The notes under the pieces were generated by a model. It worked only from the letters and a program-made list of their open reading frames with translations. It searched no databases and was not told the DNA's origin. A program made the translations under genes and the position numbers. From positions 1,150,596-1,214,595 of the forward strand of contig NZ_DS999411.1 in the NCBI RefSeq assembly GCF_000158175.1: a stretch of DNA of 64,000 nucleotides. Reading direction: 5' to 3'. The stretch's first letter is position 1. Each line of letters starts with the position of its first letter. Source of the stretch: Luminiphilus syltensis NOR5-1B. Its GTDB lineage: Bacteria > Pseudomonadota > Gammaproteobacteria > Pseudomonadales > Halieaceae. Positions 42,259-51,539 of this stretch are shown here, piece by piece.

Positions 42259-44514
42259 ATGTCCCATGGTAAGCCTCGGCTTGCACGATCCACTCTCAGC
42301 GTATGCCTCGGTGCGGCGCTGCTAACCCCGGTGGTTCAGGCTCAGGATACGCGGCGCGGCTCGTCGGCAGTATTGCTCGAGGAAGTCGTGGTCACTGCGC
42401 GCAAGCGTGAAGAGAGCGGCCAGGACGTGCCGATTGCCATCAGCGCTTTCAATAGCGAACAGCTCGATGCCCTCAAGGTGCGCAATCTCACTGACCTCGC
42501 GGTGGGCATGCCCAATGTGGTGCTGGACGAGGTTGGGACCTGGCGCGGCTACGCCAACTTTTCGATCCGGGGGCTCGCCCTCAACAGCGGCATTCCCTCC
42601 ATCGACCCGACGGTGGGGGTACTGGTCGATGGCGTCTATCTGGGCAGCAGTGTTGGGGTGGTGTTCGATACCTTTGATCTGGAAAGTATCGAGGTCCTGC
42701 GCGGACCCCAGGGTACGCTGTTTGGCAGGAATGTCACCGCCGGCGCGGTACTACTGAATACCCGGGCGCCCGATGCCGAGTTTGGCTTCAAGGCCAGGGG
42801 GTCTTACGAGGTGCCTACCGAGGAGGGCGGTGGCGGCAGTTCCATAGTCCAGGCTGTGATCACGGGCGGTCTCACGGACACGATCGCGGCAAAACTGGCG
42901 GTTTACGTAAACGACGACGAGGGTGCGCTGGAGAATCAGTTCGACGGATCGAATCATGGTGCCTACGAGCAGCTGCTGCTGCGCCCCTCCATCGCCTGGC
43001 GACCCACCGACACCCTTGAGTTGATCGCCCGTTACGAGTATCAGGATGTGGATGCCGACGGTCCGTCGGGCCAGACCCACACCAACGGCTCGGGGGTTCC
43101 CGGGGCGACGATCAATTTTGATCGCGACAGCTTTGGTTTCAGCATCGACAACCCCGGCTATTCGCGACAGAGCGCTGACTTTTTCAATCTGACCGCCAAC
43201 TGGGACGTGTGGGGCGGCACCGTGACCAATGTCTTTGGTGTGCGCTCACTGGAGATGGAGACCGATGCGGACATCGACTCCCAGCCGCGGGTATTCTTCA
43301 ATTCGGATACCACCACTCAACACGAGCAAATCTCCAACGAACTGCGTTACAACGGCCGTTTACTCGACGACCGGCTCGAGCTCACCACCGGTGTCTTCCT
43401 GTTCGAAAGCGAGCTCAAGTATGACGAGGATCGGCTGATCGGTGGCACCCGTACCCCCGATGGCATCGTCCCCGGGTCTACCCAGGAGGGTGGCGGGATT
43501 CTCGATGTCCGCAGTCTGGGTGTGTTTGTCTCCGGCGATTATGACCTCACTGATAAACTGACGCTGTCCGCAGGACTGCGCTGGACCAAAGAGGAAAAAG
43601 ACGCCCAGGTGGCGACCGTCTCGGCCAACGTCAATAACCCCTGTTACATCGGCAAACCGCGACCGGGGCAGGGTGAGTGTATTTACGATTTCACCGATGA
43701 TGAATCCTGGAGCTTTGTCTCGCCCCGTCTGGGCGCCCAGTACGCCCTTGATGACCAGCGCCGGGTTTACGCCCACTGGTCGGTGGGCTATCGCTCGGGC
43801 AGTTATAACCTGCGCAATACCGAGTTTCCGATCGTCTTTGGCCCCGGCCCCTTTGACGAGGAGAAGGTCGATAACTTCGAGATCGGTTACAAGTCGGAGT
43901 GGGCCCGAGGCCAGCTGAACGTGGGCGCGTTTTTCAGCAAGGTCAAGGACATGCAGCGCGAGGTGAACCTGCCCAGCCCGACGTCGGTGGTGCTACAGCT
44001 GATTCAGAACACGGCGGATGCGGATATCTACGGCGTCGAGGCGGAGGGTACGTTTGCGGTAACCGACAGTTTTACCCTCAAAGCATCGCTGGGCTATCTG
44101 GACGCTGAATACACGGCGGTGGCCTTTGATATCAATGGCGACGGCGTGGTTGATGATGCCGACAAAGGCCTGCGCCTGCCCCGCGCGCCTGACCTGACCT
44201 GGAGTCTGAGTGGTATCTACGACATCGATTTCGGCAGTCACGGCTACCTCTCTTCACGGGTAAGCTATGGCTACCGGGATGACACCGCCTACACCGATAA
44301 CAACCTCGGGTTCATCCTCGAACAGGAAATCCTTGATGTTGCCCTCGACTTCCATACCGGCGATGGACACTGGATCCTGTCGTTATTTGGTCGCAACCTC
44401 CTGAACACGGTGCGCCATGGCAACGACACCCAGCTGCCGTCGTCGCTCGGTGGCACCTTCGCTCCACTGGGCAGGCCGGCGACGGTGGGGGTGCAGGCGA
44501 GTTATACGCTCTGA
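42259..44514 (+). CDS. TonB-dependent outer-membrane receptor
   Basis: A 751-residue receptor starting at 42259, with AGGAG 8 nt upstream. A signal peptide ends near VVQAQD. The plug domain opens with LEEVVVTARKREESGQDVPIAISAF and contains VEVLRGPQGTLFGRNVTAG. The beta-barrel fills the rest and ends in an aromatic-poor TL-type terminus (ASYTL). The EEVVVTARKREE signature is typical of receptors abundant in marine gammaproteobacteria and sphingomonads. The substrate cannot be told from sequence. It is convergent with a second receptor. Confidence 0.93.
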   Translation: MSHGKPRLARSTLSVCLGAALLTPVVQAQDTRRGSSAVLLEEVVVTARKREESGQDVPIAISAFNSEQLDALKVRNLTDLAVGMPNVVLDEVGTWRGYANFSIRGLALNSGIPSIDPTVGVLVDGVYLGSSVGVVFDTFDLESIEVLRGPQGTLFGRNVTAGAVLLNTRAPDAEFGFKARGSYEVPTEEGGGGSSIVQAVITGGLTDTIAAKLAVYVNDDEGALENQFDGSNHGAYEQLLLRPSIAWRPTDTLELIARYEYQDVDADGPSGQTHTNGSGVPGATINFDRDSFGFSIDNPGYSRQSADFFNLTANWDVWGGTVTNVFGVRSLEMETDADIDSQPRVFFNSDTTTQHEQISNELRYNGRLLDDRLELTTGVFLFESELKYDEDRLIGGTRTPDGIVPGSTQEGGGILDVRSLGVFVSGDYDLTDKLTLSAGLRWTKEEKDAQVATVSANVNNPCYIGKPRPGQGECIYDFTDDESWSFVSPRLGAQYALDDQRRVYAHWSVGYRSGSYNLRNTEFPIVFGPGPFDEEKVDNFEIGYKSEWARGQLNVGAFFSKVKDMQREVNLPSPTSVVLQLIQNTADADIYGVEAEGTFAVTDSFTLKASLGYLDAEYTAVAFDINGDGVVDDADKGLRLPRAPDLTWSLSGIYDIDFGSHGYLSSRVSYGYRDDTAYTDNNLGFILEQEILDVALDFHTGDGHWILSLFGRNLLNTVRHGNDTQLPSSLGGTFAPLGRPATVGVQASYTL

Positions 44515-44828
44515 TTGACCGGGCGGGGCGTCTGCGGCTGCTACGGAGTCATTCGCGAAACCCTTGCGAGACTGCACTTGATGGAACCAGTATCAGACTG
44601 AATGGCAGCTGCTGACGGCCAACCCTGCGTTCTTTTCGCCGGCGAGGCAGCCGGTAGTCCTTTGAGCTGCTCGCGTATCTCCAGCAGGGTCAGCGCACTG
44701 TCGTAGTCGCTCGACGACGCCCAAAGGGCTCCCCGCTCTCCCACCTCGCAAGTGCGAAACCGGGACAGTGTTTTTACCCAGCCATGATCCAACCACCAGG
44801 GTGGCTCGTCCGGGCAGGCTACGAAATC
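44515..44828. other. Stretch between two convergent TonB receptors
   Basis: About 310 bp. A minus-strand open frame (44541–44792) is present but has no recognisable features, and I do not call it a gene. The receptor terminator follows at its right border. Confidence 0.4.
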
Positions 44829-44866
44829 AAAAAAAGGGGTGATGGATCTCTCGATCCACCACCCCT
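44829..44866 (-). terminator. Rho-independent terminator of the minus-strand TonB receptor
   Basis: A 15-bp stem with one mismatch (AAGGGGTGaTGGATC / GATCCAcCACCCCTT) and a TCTC-type loop. On the minus strand a T7 run follows directly. It lies about 15 nt behind the receptor stop. Confidence 0.9.
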
Positions 44867-44881
44867 TGATTACTGCAGGTG

Positions 44882-47323
44882 TCAGAAGTTGTAAGTCAAC
44901 TGCGCCTGAATGGTTTTGGGGACGCCGGCGAAACCAATGAGGTCGGCATGGGTGCCCGGGCCACCGGCCGGGTTACGGCTGCCGGCGGACTCGAGCACAC
45001 CGTTGACCACCACCTCGTTACCAAGGTTTTTACCCATCAGTTTGAGTTCCCACCGGTCGTCGACGCCCCTGAGATAGACGGCAGCATTGGTCATGATAAA
45101 GCTGTCGCGACCGGCGAAAGGATTGCCCAGCGCTGACGCGGTGTAGTCGTCGCTGTAGAGCGCATCAAAGGCAACGCCCCAACCCATGCCGTTGGCCAGT
45201 TCACCGTCGTAGGTGAAGCCCAGCGAGCCGCTCCACTCCGGCGCCATACCGGTGGGCTGACCACTGATATCCTGCCCGGGTTTGCTCGCGGCAATGCCGG
45301 GCAACTCTGCGTTACAGCCGGTTTCCACGGTCTGGCCCTCCCAGCAGGGGGCGATGAAGTCGTCGTACTCGGCTTGGTTGTAGGCTACCAGACCGCGAAC
45401 TACGAGTCCGGGGAGGGCATACGGCGCATATTCAAAGTCCACTTCGACACCTTCAGACGTGGCCTCACCGGCGTTGAGGGTGATGAAGACAATCGCCGCG
45501 GAGTCGAAGTAGTCCAGCTGCAGGTCTTCGTAGGTGTACTGGTAAACAGAGGCGTTCAGGCGCAGCTGGTTATCCATCAGCGTCGATTTCACACCGACCT
45601 CGAAGCCCTCACCGGTCTCCGGTTCGAAGGTGAAGTCGGACACGGAGTTTTGGTTCTCGAAGCTCAGCACAGCGCCGTTGGAGAAGCCGCCAGACTTGTA
45701 AGCGGTTTTGTAGGCCGCATACAGGTTGACGTTATCCGTTGCCTGCCAGCTGACGGTGAGCTCCGGGGTAACCTCGTCGAAGCTCTGGTCCGCCTCAAGC
45801 CGACCTTCGGCCCAGCCCAGCGCACCCTGACCCGAGGGATGAACATAAGGCTGTTCGAAGAACGAATCTTTGGTCTCGTCGACGTAGCGGGCACCACCGG
45901 AGATCGTTACGGTATCGGTGATGTCATAGACCAGCTCAAAATACGCGGACATTGTCTCGCCGTCGGTGACGCTCTGCTTGTTGTACGTCGTGTATTCGAG
46001 CCCCGGGGGTGCAGCGTCATTGAATGAGGCAAAGCCAAAGGTCACCCACTGGTTAAAGTCGCGCTCGGTCTCCTGATAGTACAGACCCAGCATGAAGTTG
46101 AAGGGCCCGTCGAACTGGCTGTTCAGGCGCAGTTCTTCCGACCACGCCTCCCAGGTGGCGTGCTCGGTGGCGAAAATGCCGTTGTCGACGTTGGCGAAGT
46201 CACCGGGCAGGGCCCAGTTGTTTTCGTTCTCCTGAATATTGGTGACAGAATTCAGGGCGAGATTATCGGTGAGCTGATAGTCGAGCTCGAGGTTGATTGA
46301 ATAGCTGTCGTACTCGTTGTACAGATCGCCGTTGGAGCGGGCGAAGGGCATTTCCGCCGCCAGCGTTGCCGGCATTCGGTTGTGGGCAACGGCAAAATTA
46401 TCGCCACATTCAAACCCCGAGCCATTTTGACCTGCGGGGAAAAACCCGTTGTTACACTCAAACGGAATGTTGTTGTAGGCCGAGTTGAGGATTTCTACAT
46501 CGGTGTACTGGGCGGTCAGCAGGGCACTCAGGCTGCTGTCGTTATCGTAGGCGAGCGCGAGACGTGCGATGACCTCCTCTTCCTGGGGCATATTCCGGGT
46601 ATCGCCCGGAACGACCTCGGTCAACACGGGTGTAAACGTGGGGTCGAGGTAGGTGTAGGTTTTGTCGACGGCGTTGTTGCTGTAATAGCCATCGTTCATG
46701 TCCGACCAGCGCAACGCGGCCCGGTAACTCCAGTTGTCGCTGATGGGGCCGGAGAGAATACCTTCGATGCGGGTCTGCTCGGTTTCGAATTCGTAACCCG
46801 CGCGCAAAGTACCCTCAAACTCGTCGGTGGGGCGTGCAGTGCGCAGCGAGATTACGCCGGCGGTAGCGTTCTTGCCGTAGAACAGGGTTTGCGGCCCTTT
46901 GAGGACCTCGACCTGGGCGAGGTCGAACATCCCCTCGTTGAGTACCCGTCCCTGACCGTAGTAGGCGCCGTTCAGAATCACGGACACCGACTGTTCTATC
47001 CCGATACTGGTGGCACTCGAGGCACCAATACCGCGCATCGTGATCTGGGCACCGGAGCCGTTGGATACCCGCGCCACATACAGGTTGGGCGTGGCCGCCT
47101 GCAGCCGTTCGATACTCGTTAAATCAAACTTTTCCAGACGCTCCCGGGAAAAGGCCTGCATGGTGAGCGGGGCGTCCTGAAGGCTCTCCTCACGCTTTCG
47201 CGCGGTGACCACGATCTCTTCGAGACCACCTGCGGCCTGCTCTTGAGCGAAGGTGGGTGTGGCGCCAATGCAGGTTGCCGCAATGGCTGCGGACACGGCT
47301 ATGCCGAGAGTTCTCTGCTTCAT
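44882..47323 (-). CDS. TonB-dependent outer-membrane receptor
   Basis: An 813-residue receptor. The signal peptide (about 1–26) ends at TFAQEQ. The plug begins LEEIVVTARKREESLQDAPLTMQAFSRERL and contains VEVLKGPQTLFYGKNATAG. The barrel ends ...IQAQLTYNF with the C-terminal Phe needed for outer-membrane assembly. It belongs to the same broad receptor class as the plus-strand neighbour but is clearly not a recent copy. The next upstream gene encodes an FAH-family hydrolase, so a small aromatic or dicarboxylic substrate is possible, without proof. Confidence 0.93.
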   Translation of the reverse strand: MKQRTLGIAVSAAIAATCIGATPTFAQEQAAGGLEEIVVTARKREESLQDAPLTMQAFSRERLEKFDLTSIERLQAATPNLYVARVSNGSGAQITMRGIGASSATSIGIEQSVSVILNGAYYGQGRVLNEGMFDLAQVEVLKGPQTLFYGKNATAGVISLRTARPTDEFEGTLRAGYEFETEQTRIEGILSGPISDNWSYRAALRWSDMNDGYYSNNAVDKTYTYLDPTFTPVLTEVVPGDTRNMPQEEEVIARLALAYDNDSSLSALLTAQYTDVEILNSAYNNIPFECNNGFFPAGQNGSGFECGDNFAVAHNRMPATLAAEMPFARSNGDLYNEYDSYSINLELDYQLTDNLALNSVTNIQENENNWALPGDFANVDNGIFATEHATWEAWSEELRLNSQFDGPFNFMLGLYYQETERDFNQWVTFGFASFNDAAPPGLEYTTYNKQSVTDGETMSAYFELVYDITDTVTISGGARYVDETKDSFFEQPYVHPSGQGALGWAEGRLEADQSFDEVTPELTVSWQATDNVNLYAAYKTAYKSGGFSNGAVLSFENQNSVSDFTFEPETGEGFEVGVKSTLMDNQLRLNASVYQYTYEDLQLDYFDSAAIVFITLNAGEATSEGVEVDFEYAPYALPGLVVRGLVAYNQAEYDDFIAPCWEGQTVETGCNAELPGIAASKPGQDISGQPTGMAPEWSGSLGFTYDGELANGMGWGVAFDALYSDDYTASALGNPFAGRDSFIMTNAAVYLRGVDDRWELKLMGKNLGNEVVVNGVLESAGSRNPAGGPGTHADLIGFAGVPKTIQAQLTYNF

Positions 47324-47594
47324 GAATATATCCTCTTCGTTATCACTATTATTTTGGGTGGCATCGGTAGCCCATAGTTTGTGCGCCGTCCGTAACCAGG
47401 TTCAAGCCTAAACCGTAGATCAAAAACATTCAACACGGTATGTTATTTTTCTAAGACGCGATTTTTTGACGCGAATTTTTTCGCGACAAAGGGGCCGCGT
47501 GACGGAATTTCGCGGCTACAGAAGAGGCCATGGATTGTCGATTGGCGTCACGTGTGGTCGTCTTTCCCGAGGGCGGTTGCTGCTGCTCTTGCAC

Positions 47595-48206
47595 CTAAAC
47601 CGCGCTCCAGGTCGCCTCGACCAGCAGCCTATTGCCATCAAACACCCGGCCCTCAAAACGTTCGCCGGGTTTTATTTCGCCGACACCGGAAGGCGTTCCC
47701 GTCATGATGATGTCGTTATCGGCGAAGTGCGTGAAGGTTTGCAGTTCCGGCAGCATCACGGCAGGCGGGTAGAGCATCATCGAAACGCCGCCGTTCTGGC
47801 GGCACTCCCCATCGACCCAGGTTTCGAGGCGCAGCGCCTCGAGATTGGCGGGGGCGGGCACAAACTCGCTGAACAGCGCCGCGCCATCGAAGGCCTTGCA
47901 GCGCTCCCAGGGCAGGCCGGCTTTTTTGAGCTTTCCCTGCAATGCGCGTTTGGTGAGATCGAGTCCAAAGCCGATACCGGCGACCTCACCGTCGCGCATC
48001 AGGAAGCTGATTTCGCCCTCGTAATGGAGCGGCTCGCCGGCATGGGCATGCAGGGTATCGCCAATAGCGCCCGGCGGCTTCATAAACACCACCATGGCAT
48101 CGGGCACCTGGCCATCCATCTCGGCGATATGCGCAGCATAGTTTTTGCCGATACAGATAATCTTACCCGGCGTTACTTCCTCGCCCATAAACTGCACCTG
48201 ATGCAT
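47595..48206 (-). CDS. Fumarylacetoacetate hydrolase family protein
   Basis: A 203-residue single-domain FAH protein from the ATG at 48206, with GGAGGG 6 nt upstream. Motifs: IICIGKNYAAHIAEM at the N-terminus, LHYEGEISFLM with the metal-binding Glu, and DIIMTGTPSGVGEIKPG near the end. Compact members of this size act as acylpyruvate hydrolases or oxaloacetate decarboxylases. The choice is not visible here. It is transcribed toward the TonB receptor but separated from it by about 270 bp. Confidence 0.87.
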   Translation of the reverse strand: MHQVQFMGEEVTPGKIICIGKNYAAHIAEMDGQVPDAMVVFMKPPGAIGDTLHAHAGEPLHYEGEISFLMRDGEVAGIGFGLDLTKRALQGKLKKAGLPWERCKAFDGAALFSEFVPAPANLEALRLETWVDGECRQNGGVSMMLYPPAVMLPELQTFTHFADNDIIMTGTPSGVGEIKPGERFEGRVFDGNRLLVEATWSAV

Positions 48207-48358
48207 GAATACCCTCCGAGAGATTGTATTGGACGGTGAAACGCTACCACGACGGTTGGAATTAGCCACTGCCGGATACAAGTGAGAACTCTGCGCACCC
48301 TTGGCGCCGCGCCCCGACTCGAGCACACTACCGCCTCCCGATTGCAGAGAGTCTACCG

Positions 48359-49255
48359 ATGGCGCCGAGGCGTCCCGTGTTTGGCGTTATCCGACCTGGT
48401 TTTTTGCTGCTTACCCCGGCGTGTGTGCTGCTCGGTATCGCGGCTGGGGTTGTGTCGGGCGGGGAGCCCGACTGGTTTGCCCTCGGGCCGGTGCTGCTGG
48501 GTGCCATCGCGGCCCACGCGGCGGTCAATGCCCTTAACGAGGTCAGCGATTTTCATTCGGGCCTCGATTTTAAGACGCAGCGAACCCCGTTCAGCGGGGG
48601 CAGCGGGACCTTGATTGCCCACCCCCAATTGGCCAATGCGGCGTTAGGGCTAGGTATCGCCTGTGTCCTGGTGACCCTGGCGTGTGGCGCGTGGCTTATC
48701 GATCGGGTGGGGCGGGCGCTGCTGCCCTTCGGTGTGATCGGGTTGGCGCTGGTCGTGCTTTACAGCGGCCCTATCAGCCGCAATCGGTTTGCTATATCGG
48801 TGGCGCCGGGCCTCGGTTTTGGTCCGATGATGGTCCTCGGCGCCGAGGTCTGTATCACCGGTGGGGTATCGGTTGCGGGCGTCTGGCTGTCGCTGGTGCC
48901 GTTTTTTCTGGTCAATAATCTGCTGCTGCTCAATCAATTCCCCGATCGCCATGCCGATCGGCGTAGCGGGCGTGACAATGTGGTCATTGCCTACGGCGCG
49001 CGAACGGCCGCGGTGGTTTACGGCGGGGGCGGGCTGCTCGCTTATCTAACGCTGATTGGCGCGACAACGCTTGGGGTGCTGCCGGCTATAGCGCTCACTG
49101 GTTTGCTGACTGCACCCCTGATGGCATGGGTTACCCTGCGGGCGTTGCGCTTTACTGGCGATGTTCAGCCCTTGCTACCGGCAATGGCGGGTAATGTGGT
49201 GGTGTCGCTGTTCACCCCGGTGCTCATCGCAGTGCCCCTACTGATAGCGGCCTGA
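48359..49255 (+). CDS. UbiA-type prenyltransferase (MenA-like)
   Basis: A 298-residue membrane protein with 8–9 helices. The first aspartate-rich motif is NALNEVSDFHSGLDFKTQRTPFSGG and the second is NQFPDRHADRRSGRDN, the two Mg-diphosphate sites of the UbiA superfamily. MenA-type enzymes prenylate quinone precursors. The NEVSDFHSGLD form resembles proteins annotated as 1,4-dihydroxy-2-naphthoate octaprenyltransferase relatives. No other menaquinone gene is in view, so the acceptor is uncertain. Confidence 0.82.
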   Translation: MAPRRPVFGVIRPGFLLLTPACVLLGIAAGVVSGGEPDWFALGPVLLGAIAAHAAVNALNEVSDFHSGLDFKTQRTPFSGGSGTLIAHPQLANAALGLGIACVLVTLACGAWLIDRVGRALLPFGVIGLALVVLYSGPISRNRFAISVAPGLGFGPMMVLGAEVCITGGVSVAGVWLSLVPFFLVNNLLLLNQFPDRHADRRSGRDNVVIAYGARTAAVVYGGGGLLAYLTLIGATTLGVLPAIALTGLLTAPLMAWVTLRALRFTGDVQPLLPAMAGNVVVSLFTPVLIAVPLLIAA

Positions 49256-49392
49256 GGTTCTCGTTGTCGTCTCGAGGCGTGCCGCCCCGGCGGGAGTGGC
49301 GGTCGGCAGGGAGGGAACTTCCAAGGTCACTCATGGTCAAAAGGGACATAATAGTCAGCATAAATTCGCGGTATCTACCGGAGTCCCATCAG

Positions 49393-49605
49393 ATGGACAA
49401 CCTCGCCTACAGTACTATTTTTGACGCCGTAACACCGGACCGCGAGGACGCTGCGGATGTGGAGCTTCGGGAAGACCTCACGCATTTATTGCGCGGCATC
49501 TTTGAACAGCGCGAGTCGGCTCAGCTCGATGCCAGTGGGCGCGACGGGGGCAAGGTCGATACCCTTTCGTCCGATAAATTGATTGGTTACCTGGCAAAAT
49601 TGTGA
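49393..49605 (+). CDS. Small protein resembling an XRE antitoxin lacking its HTH core
   Basis: A 70-residue frame from the ATG at 49393 (an ATG at 49333 would add 20 residues). The beginning, YSTIFDAVTPDREDAADVELREDLTHLLRGIFEQRE, looks like the lead-in of HigA2-like XRE proteins, and the end, GKVDTLSSDKLIGYLAKL, looks like their last helix. The two DNA-contacting helices expected between them are missing. It may be a decayed antitoxin or a real small protein. No toxin gene is next to it. Confidence 0.4.
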   Translation: MDNLAYSTIFDAVTPDREDAADVELREDLTHLLRGIFEQRESAQLDASGRDGGKVDTLSSDKLIGYLAKL

Positions 49606-49833
49606 GTCTGGTTGACGCCTTGCCTTATTGATTCTTCGGGGTCGATACTTCGGAACCGCCCCCAAGATACGACCCTACTTAGCTCAAAATTCCTACTTAA
49701 ATCAAAATTGAAGTAAAGCCAGCCAGCGATCAGCGTATTCGGGTTTGTAGTGGAGTTATTGCCGCCTGACTGCAGGGCTCTCGATACTCGCTCGGTGCTG
49801 ACGGCCCATTTAACGCTCGATCAATACCCTTAT

Positions 49834-51453
49834 CTACATCCCTATCCAGAGTAATAACAGCGCCAAGGCGGCAAACCAGAGCAGCAGCCAGCCGCTGCGC
49901 CAGTACCAATTGATGCTGGCTTCCTCGCGCAGGTAGCGCTGCACATCGATTTCACTGGTATCGAGGGCAGCTGAAGGCGCTGAGCGAGAGACGACGGTCA
50001 CCGCACAGGCGGCACCCCAGGTCACGGCAAACCCCAGCGGGTTCCACCACAGCCAGGAGATGTCGGGTTGAAACCGCCATAGCCACCCATTGACCAGCAC
50101 ACCGGTAACCAGACCCATCACCGCGGCGGTGCCCCCCACGCGTCGGGTAAAAAAGCCGAGCAAAAACACCGCGAGAATAGGGCCGTTGGCCAGCGAGCCG
50201 ATCTTGTTGATGGCTTCCAGTACCGTGGTGGCGATGTCTCCCACATAAAACGCCATGATTAACGTGATGGTGCCCCAGGTGACCGTGAGCAGGCGCGAAA
50301 GCAGTAGCTCTTTGCGATCGTCCCAGTGACCGCGATGGAAGCGGCGGACAAAGTCTTCCATGGTGGTAGCACTGAGGGAGTTGATCACCGAATCGAGCGA
50401 TGACATGGCGGCTGCAAAAAGCGCCACAATCGCGAGCCCGACCACGCCGCTCGGCAGCGCGTTAATCATGTACAGCGGTACGGCGAGGTTGTACTCGGGG
50501 GTGCCGTCAACTGTGGGCAACGAGTCGATAAAGGACGTTTCCTGCACAGCAAAAACGGCAATACCCACGCCCACCAGGCAGTAGAGCAATACCAGCGGGA
50601 AGCGCAGCAGCCCGTTCAGGAACAGCGCCTTGTTGGTCTCGTCAATACTGGCGGTGCTGAGGGTGCGCTGTACCTGGCTCTGGTCGCAGCCGTAGTAGGA
50701 CACATACAGAAAAAAGCCGCCGATGAGCATGGGCCAGAAGGCGAAGGTCTCCCCGTCTCCGAGGCCATGGTGGGCAAAGTCGAGGGTCTGGCGGCGCTCG
50801 TCGGGGACGGCATCGAGCATGGCCATCAGCCCGCCGCTGTCGCCGATGAGTGAACCCAGAATGGCGGCGAGGACCACCACAAGGATTAACAGCTGGATCA
50901 CATCGCTGTAGATGACCCCGCGTATACCGCCGAAGACGTCGTACACCACCGTAAAGGCGCCGAGCAGTACCACCGACCAGAAAAAGCCCACGCCGGTAAT
51001 CAGATCGATCACCAGTGCGATGCTGTACACCGTGACCGCAGTAGCAAAGGCACGCACAAACAGGAACAGTGCGCTCAGCGTGAGCCGGGTTTTTAAGTCA
51101 AAGCGCTGTTCAAGATAGCCGTACACCGACACCAGTTGCAGGTGCCGGAACATCGGCATGACCAGCAGGATGAGAAACAGCATCGCCAGCGGCACGGCCA
51201 GCTCGTACTGCAACCAGATCAGGCCACCGCCGGCGGCGAAGGCAACAAACGCCGGCGCACCGAGAATACTGTTGGTCGAGCACTGGGTGGCCATGATTGA
51301 GAGGGCCACCGGCCAGGCGCCCACGTGTCGACCGCCGACGTAATAGTCCTCGCGACTGAACTGGGAGCGGGACAGCCACACGGCAAAGCCAATCAGCCCC
51401 ACCAGATAGACGCCGATGACCCACCAGTCGAGTGTGCTCAGGGATTCGGTCAT
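49834..51453 (-). CDS. Sodium:solute symporter (SSS family)
   Basis: A 539-residue transporter with about 13–14 membrane helices. YYVGGRHVGAWPVALSIMATQCSTNSILGAPAF near the N-terminus, YDVFGGIRGVIYSDVIQ, and ALFAAAMSSLDSVINSLSATTMEDF are family hallmarks, including the Na2-site serines. The solute is unknown. It is the last gene of a minus-strand run that also encodes an epoxide hydrolase and an SDR. The gap upstream holds tandem repeats that duplicate its start codon region. Confidence 0.9.
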   Translation of the reverse strand: MTESLSTLDWWVIGVYLVGLIGFAVWLSRSQFSREDYYVGGRHVGAWPVALSIMATQCSTNSILGAPAFVAFAAGGGLIWLQYELAVPLAMLFLILLVMPMFRHLQLVSVYGYLEQRFDLKTRLTLSALFLFVRAFATAVTVYSIALVIDLITGVGFFWSVVLLGAFTVVYDVFGGIRGVIYSDVIQLLILVVVLAAILGSLIGDSGGLMAMLDAVPDERRQTLDFAHHGLGDGETFAFWPMLIGGFFLYVSYYGCDQSQVQRTLSTASIDETNKALFLNGLLRFPLVLLYCLVGVGIAVFAVQETSFIDSLPTVDGTPEYNLAVPLYMINALPSGVVGLAIVALFAAAMSSLDSVINSLSATTMEDFVRRFHRGHWDDRKELLLSRLLTVTWGTITLIMAFYVGDIATTVLEAINKIGSLANGPILAVFLLGFFTRRVGGTAAVMGLVTGVLVNGWLWRFQPDISWLWWNPLGFAVTWGAACAVTVVSRSAPSAALDTSEIDVQRYLREEASINWYWRSGWLLLWFAALALLLLWIGM

Positions 51454-51518
51454 TGGGGCTCGGTCATAGGGATTCGGTCATGGGGTCTCTGTCACAGGGG
51501 TCTCTTTCATAGGGGCTG
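51441..51518 (-). repeat. 14-bp tandem repeats duplicating the symporter start region
   Basis: Read on the minus strand, the unit ATGACCGAATCCCT (or close variants) recurs with start-like codons at 51510, 51495 (GTG), 51481, 51467 and the true start 51453, spaced 15, 14, 14 and 14 nt. Because 14 is not a multiple of three, each upstream start opens a tiny frame that ends in a TGA within a following ATGA. The frames are MKETPVTETP, MTESL and MTEPQ, leading to MTESLSTLDWW of the symporter. Confidence 0.85.
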
Positions 51519-51539
51519 GATCGTAGTAAGCATTCACTA

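Noticed and set aside
44541-44792. Minus-strand frame of 83 codons between the TonB receptors
   Set aside because: No homology pattern, no ribosome site and no clear start. It could be chance.
47461-47490. CGCGAA/TTCGCG repeat upstream of the second TonB receptor
   Set aside because: Only six base pairs around a T-rich centre in a low-complexity stretch. Too weak to call an operator.
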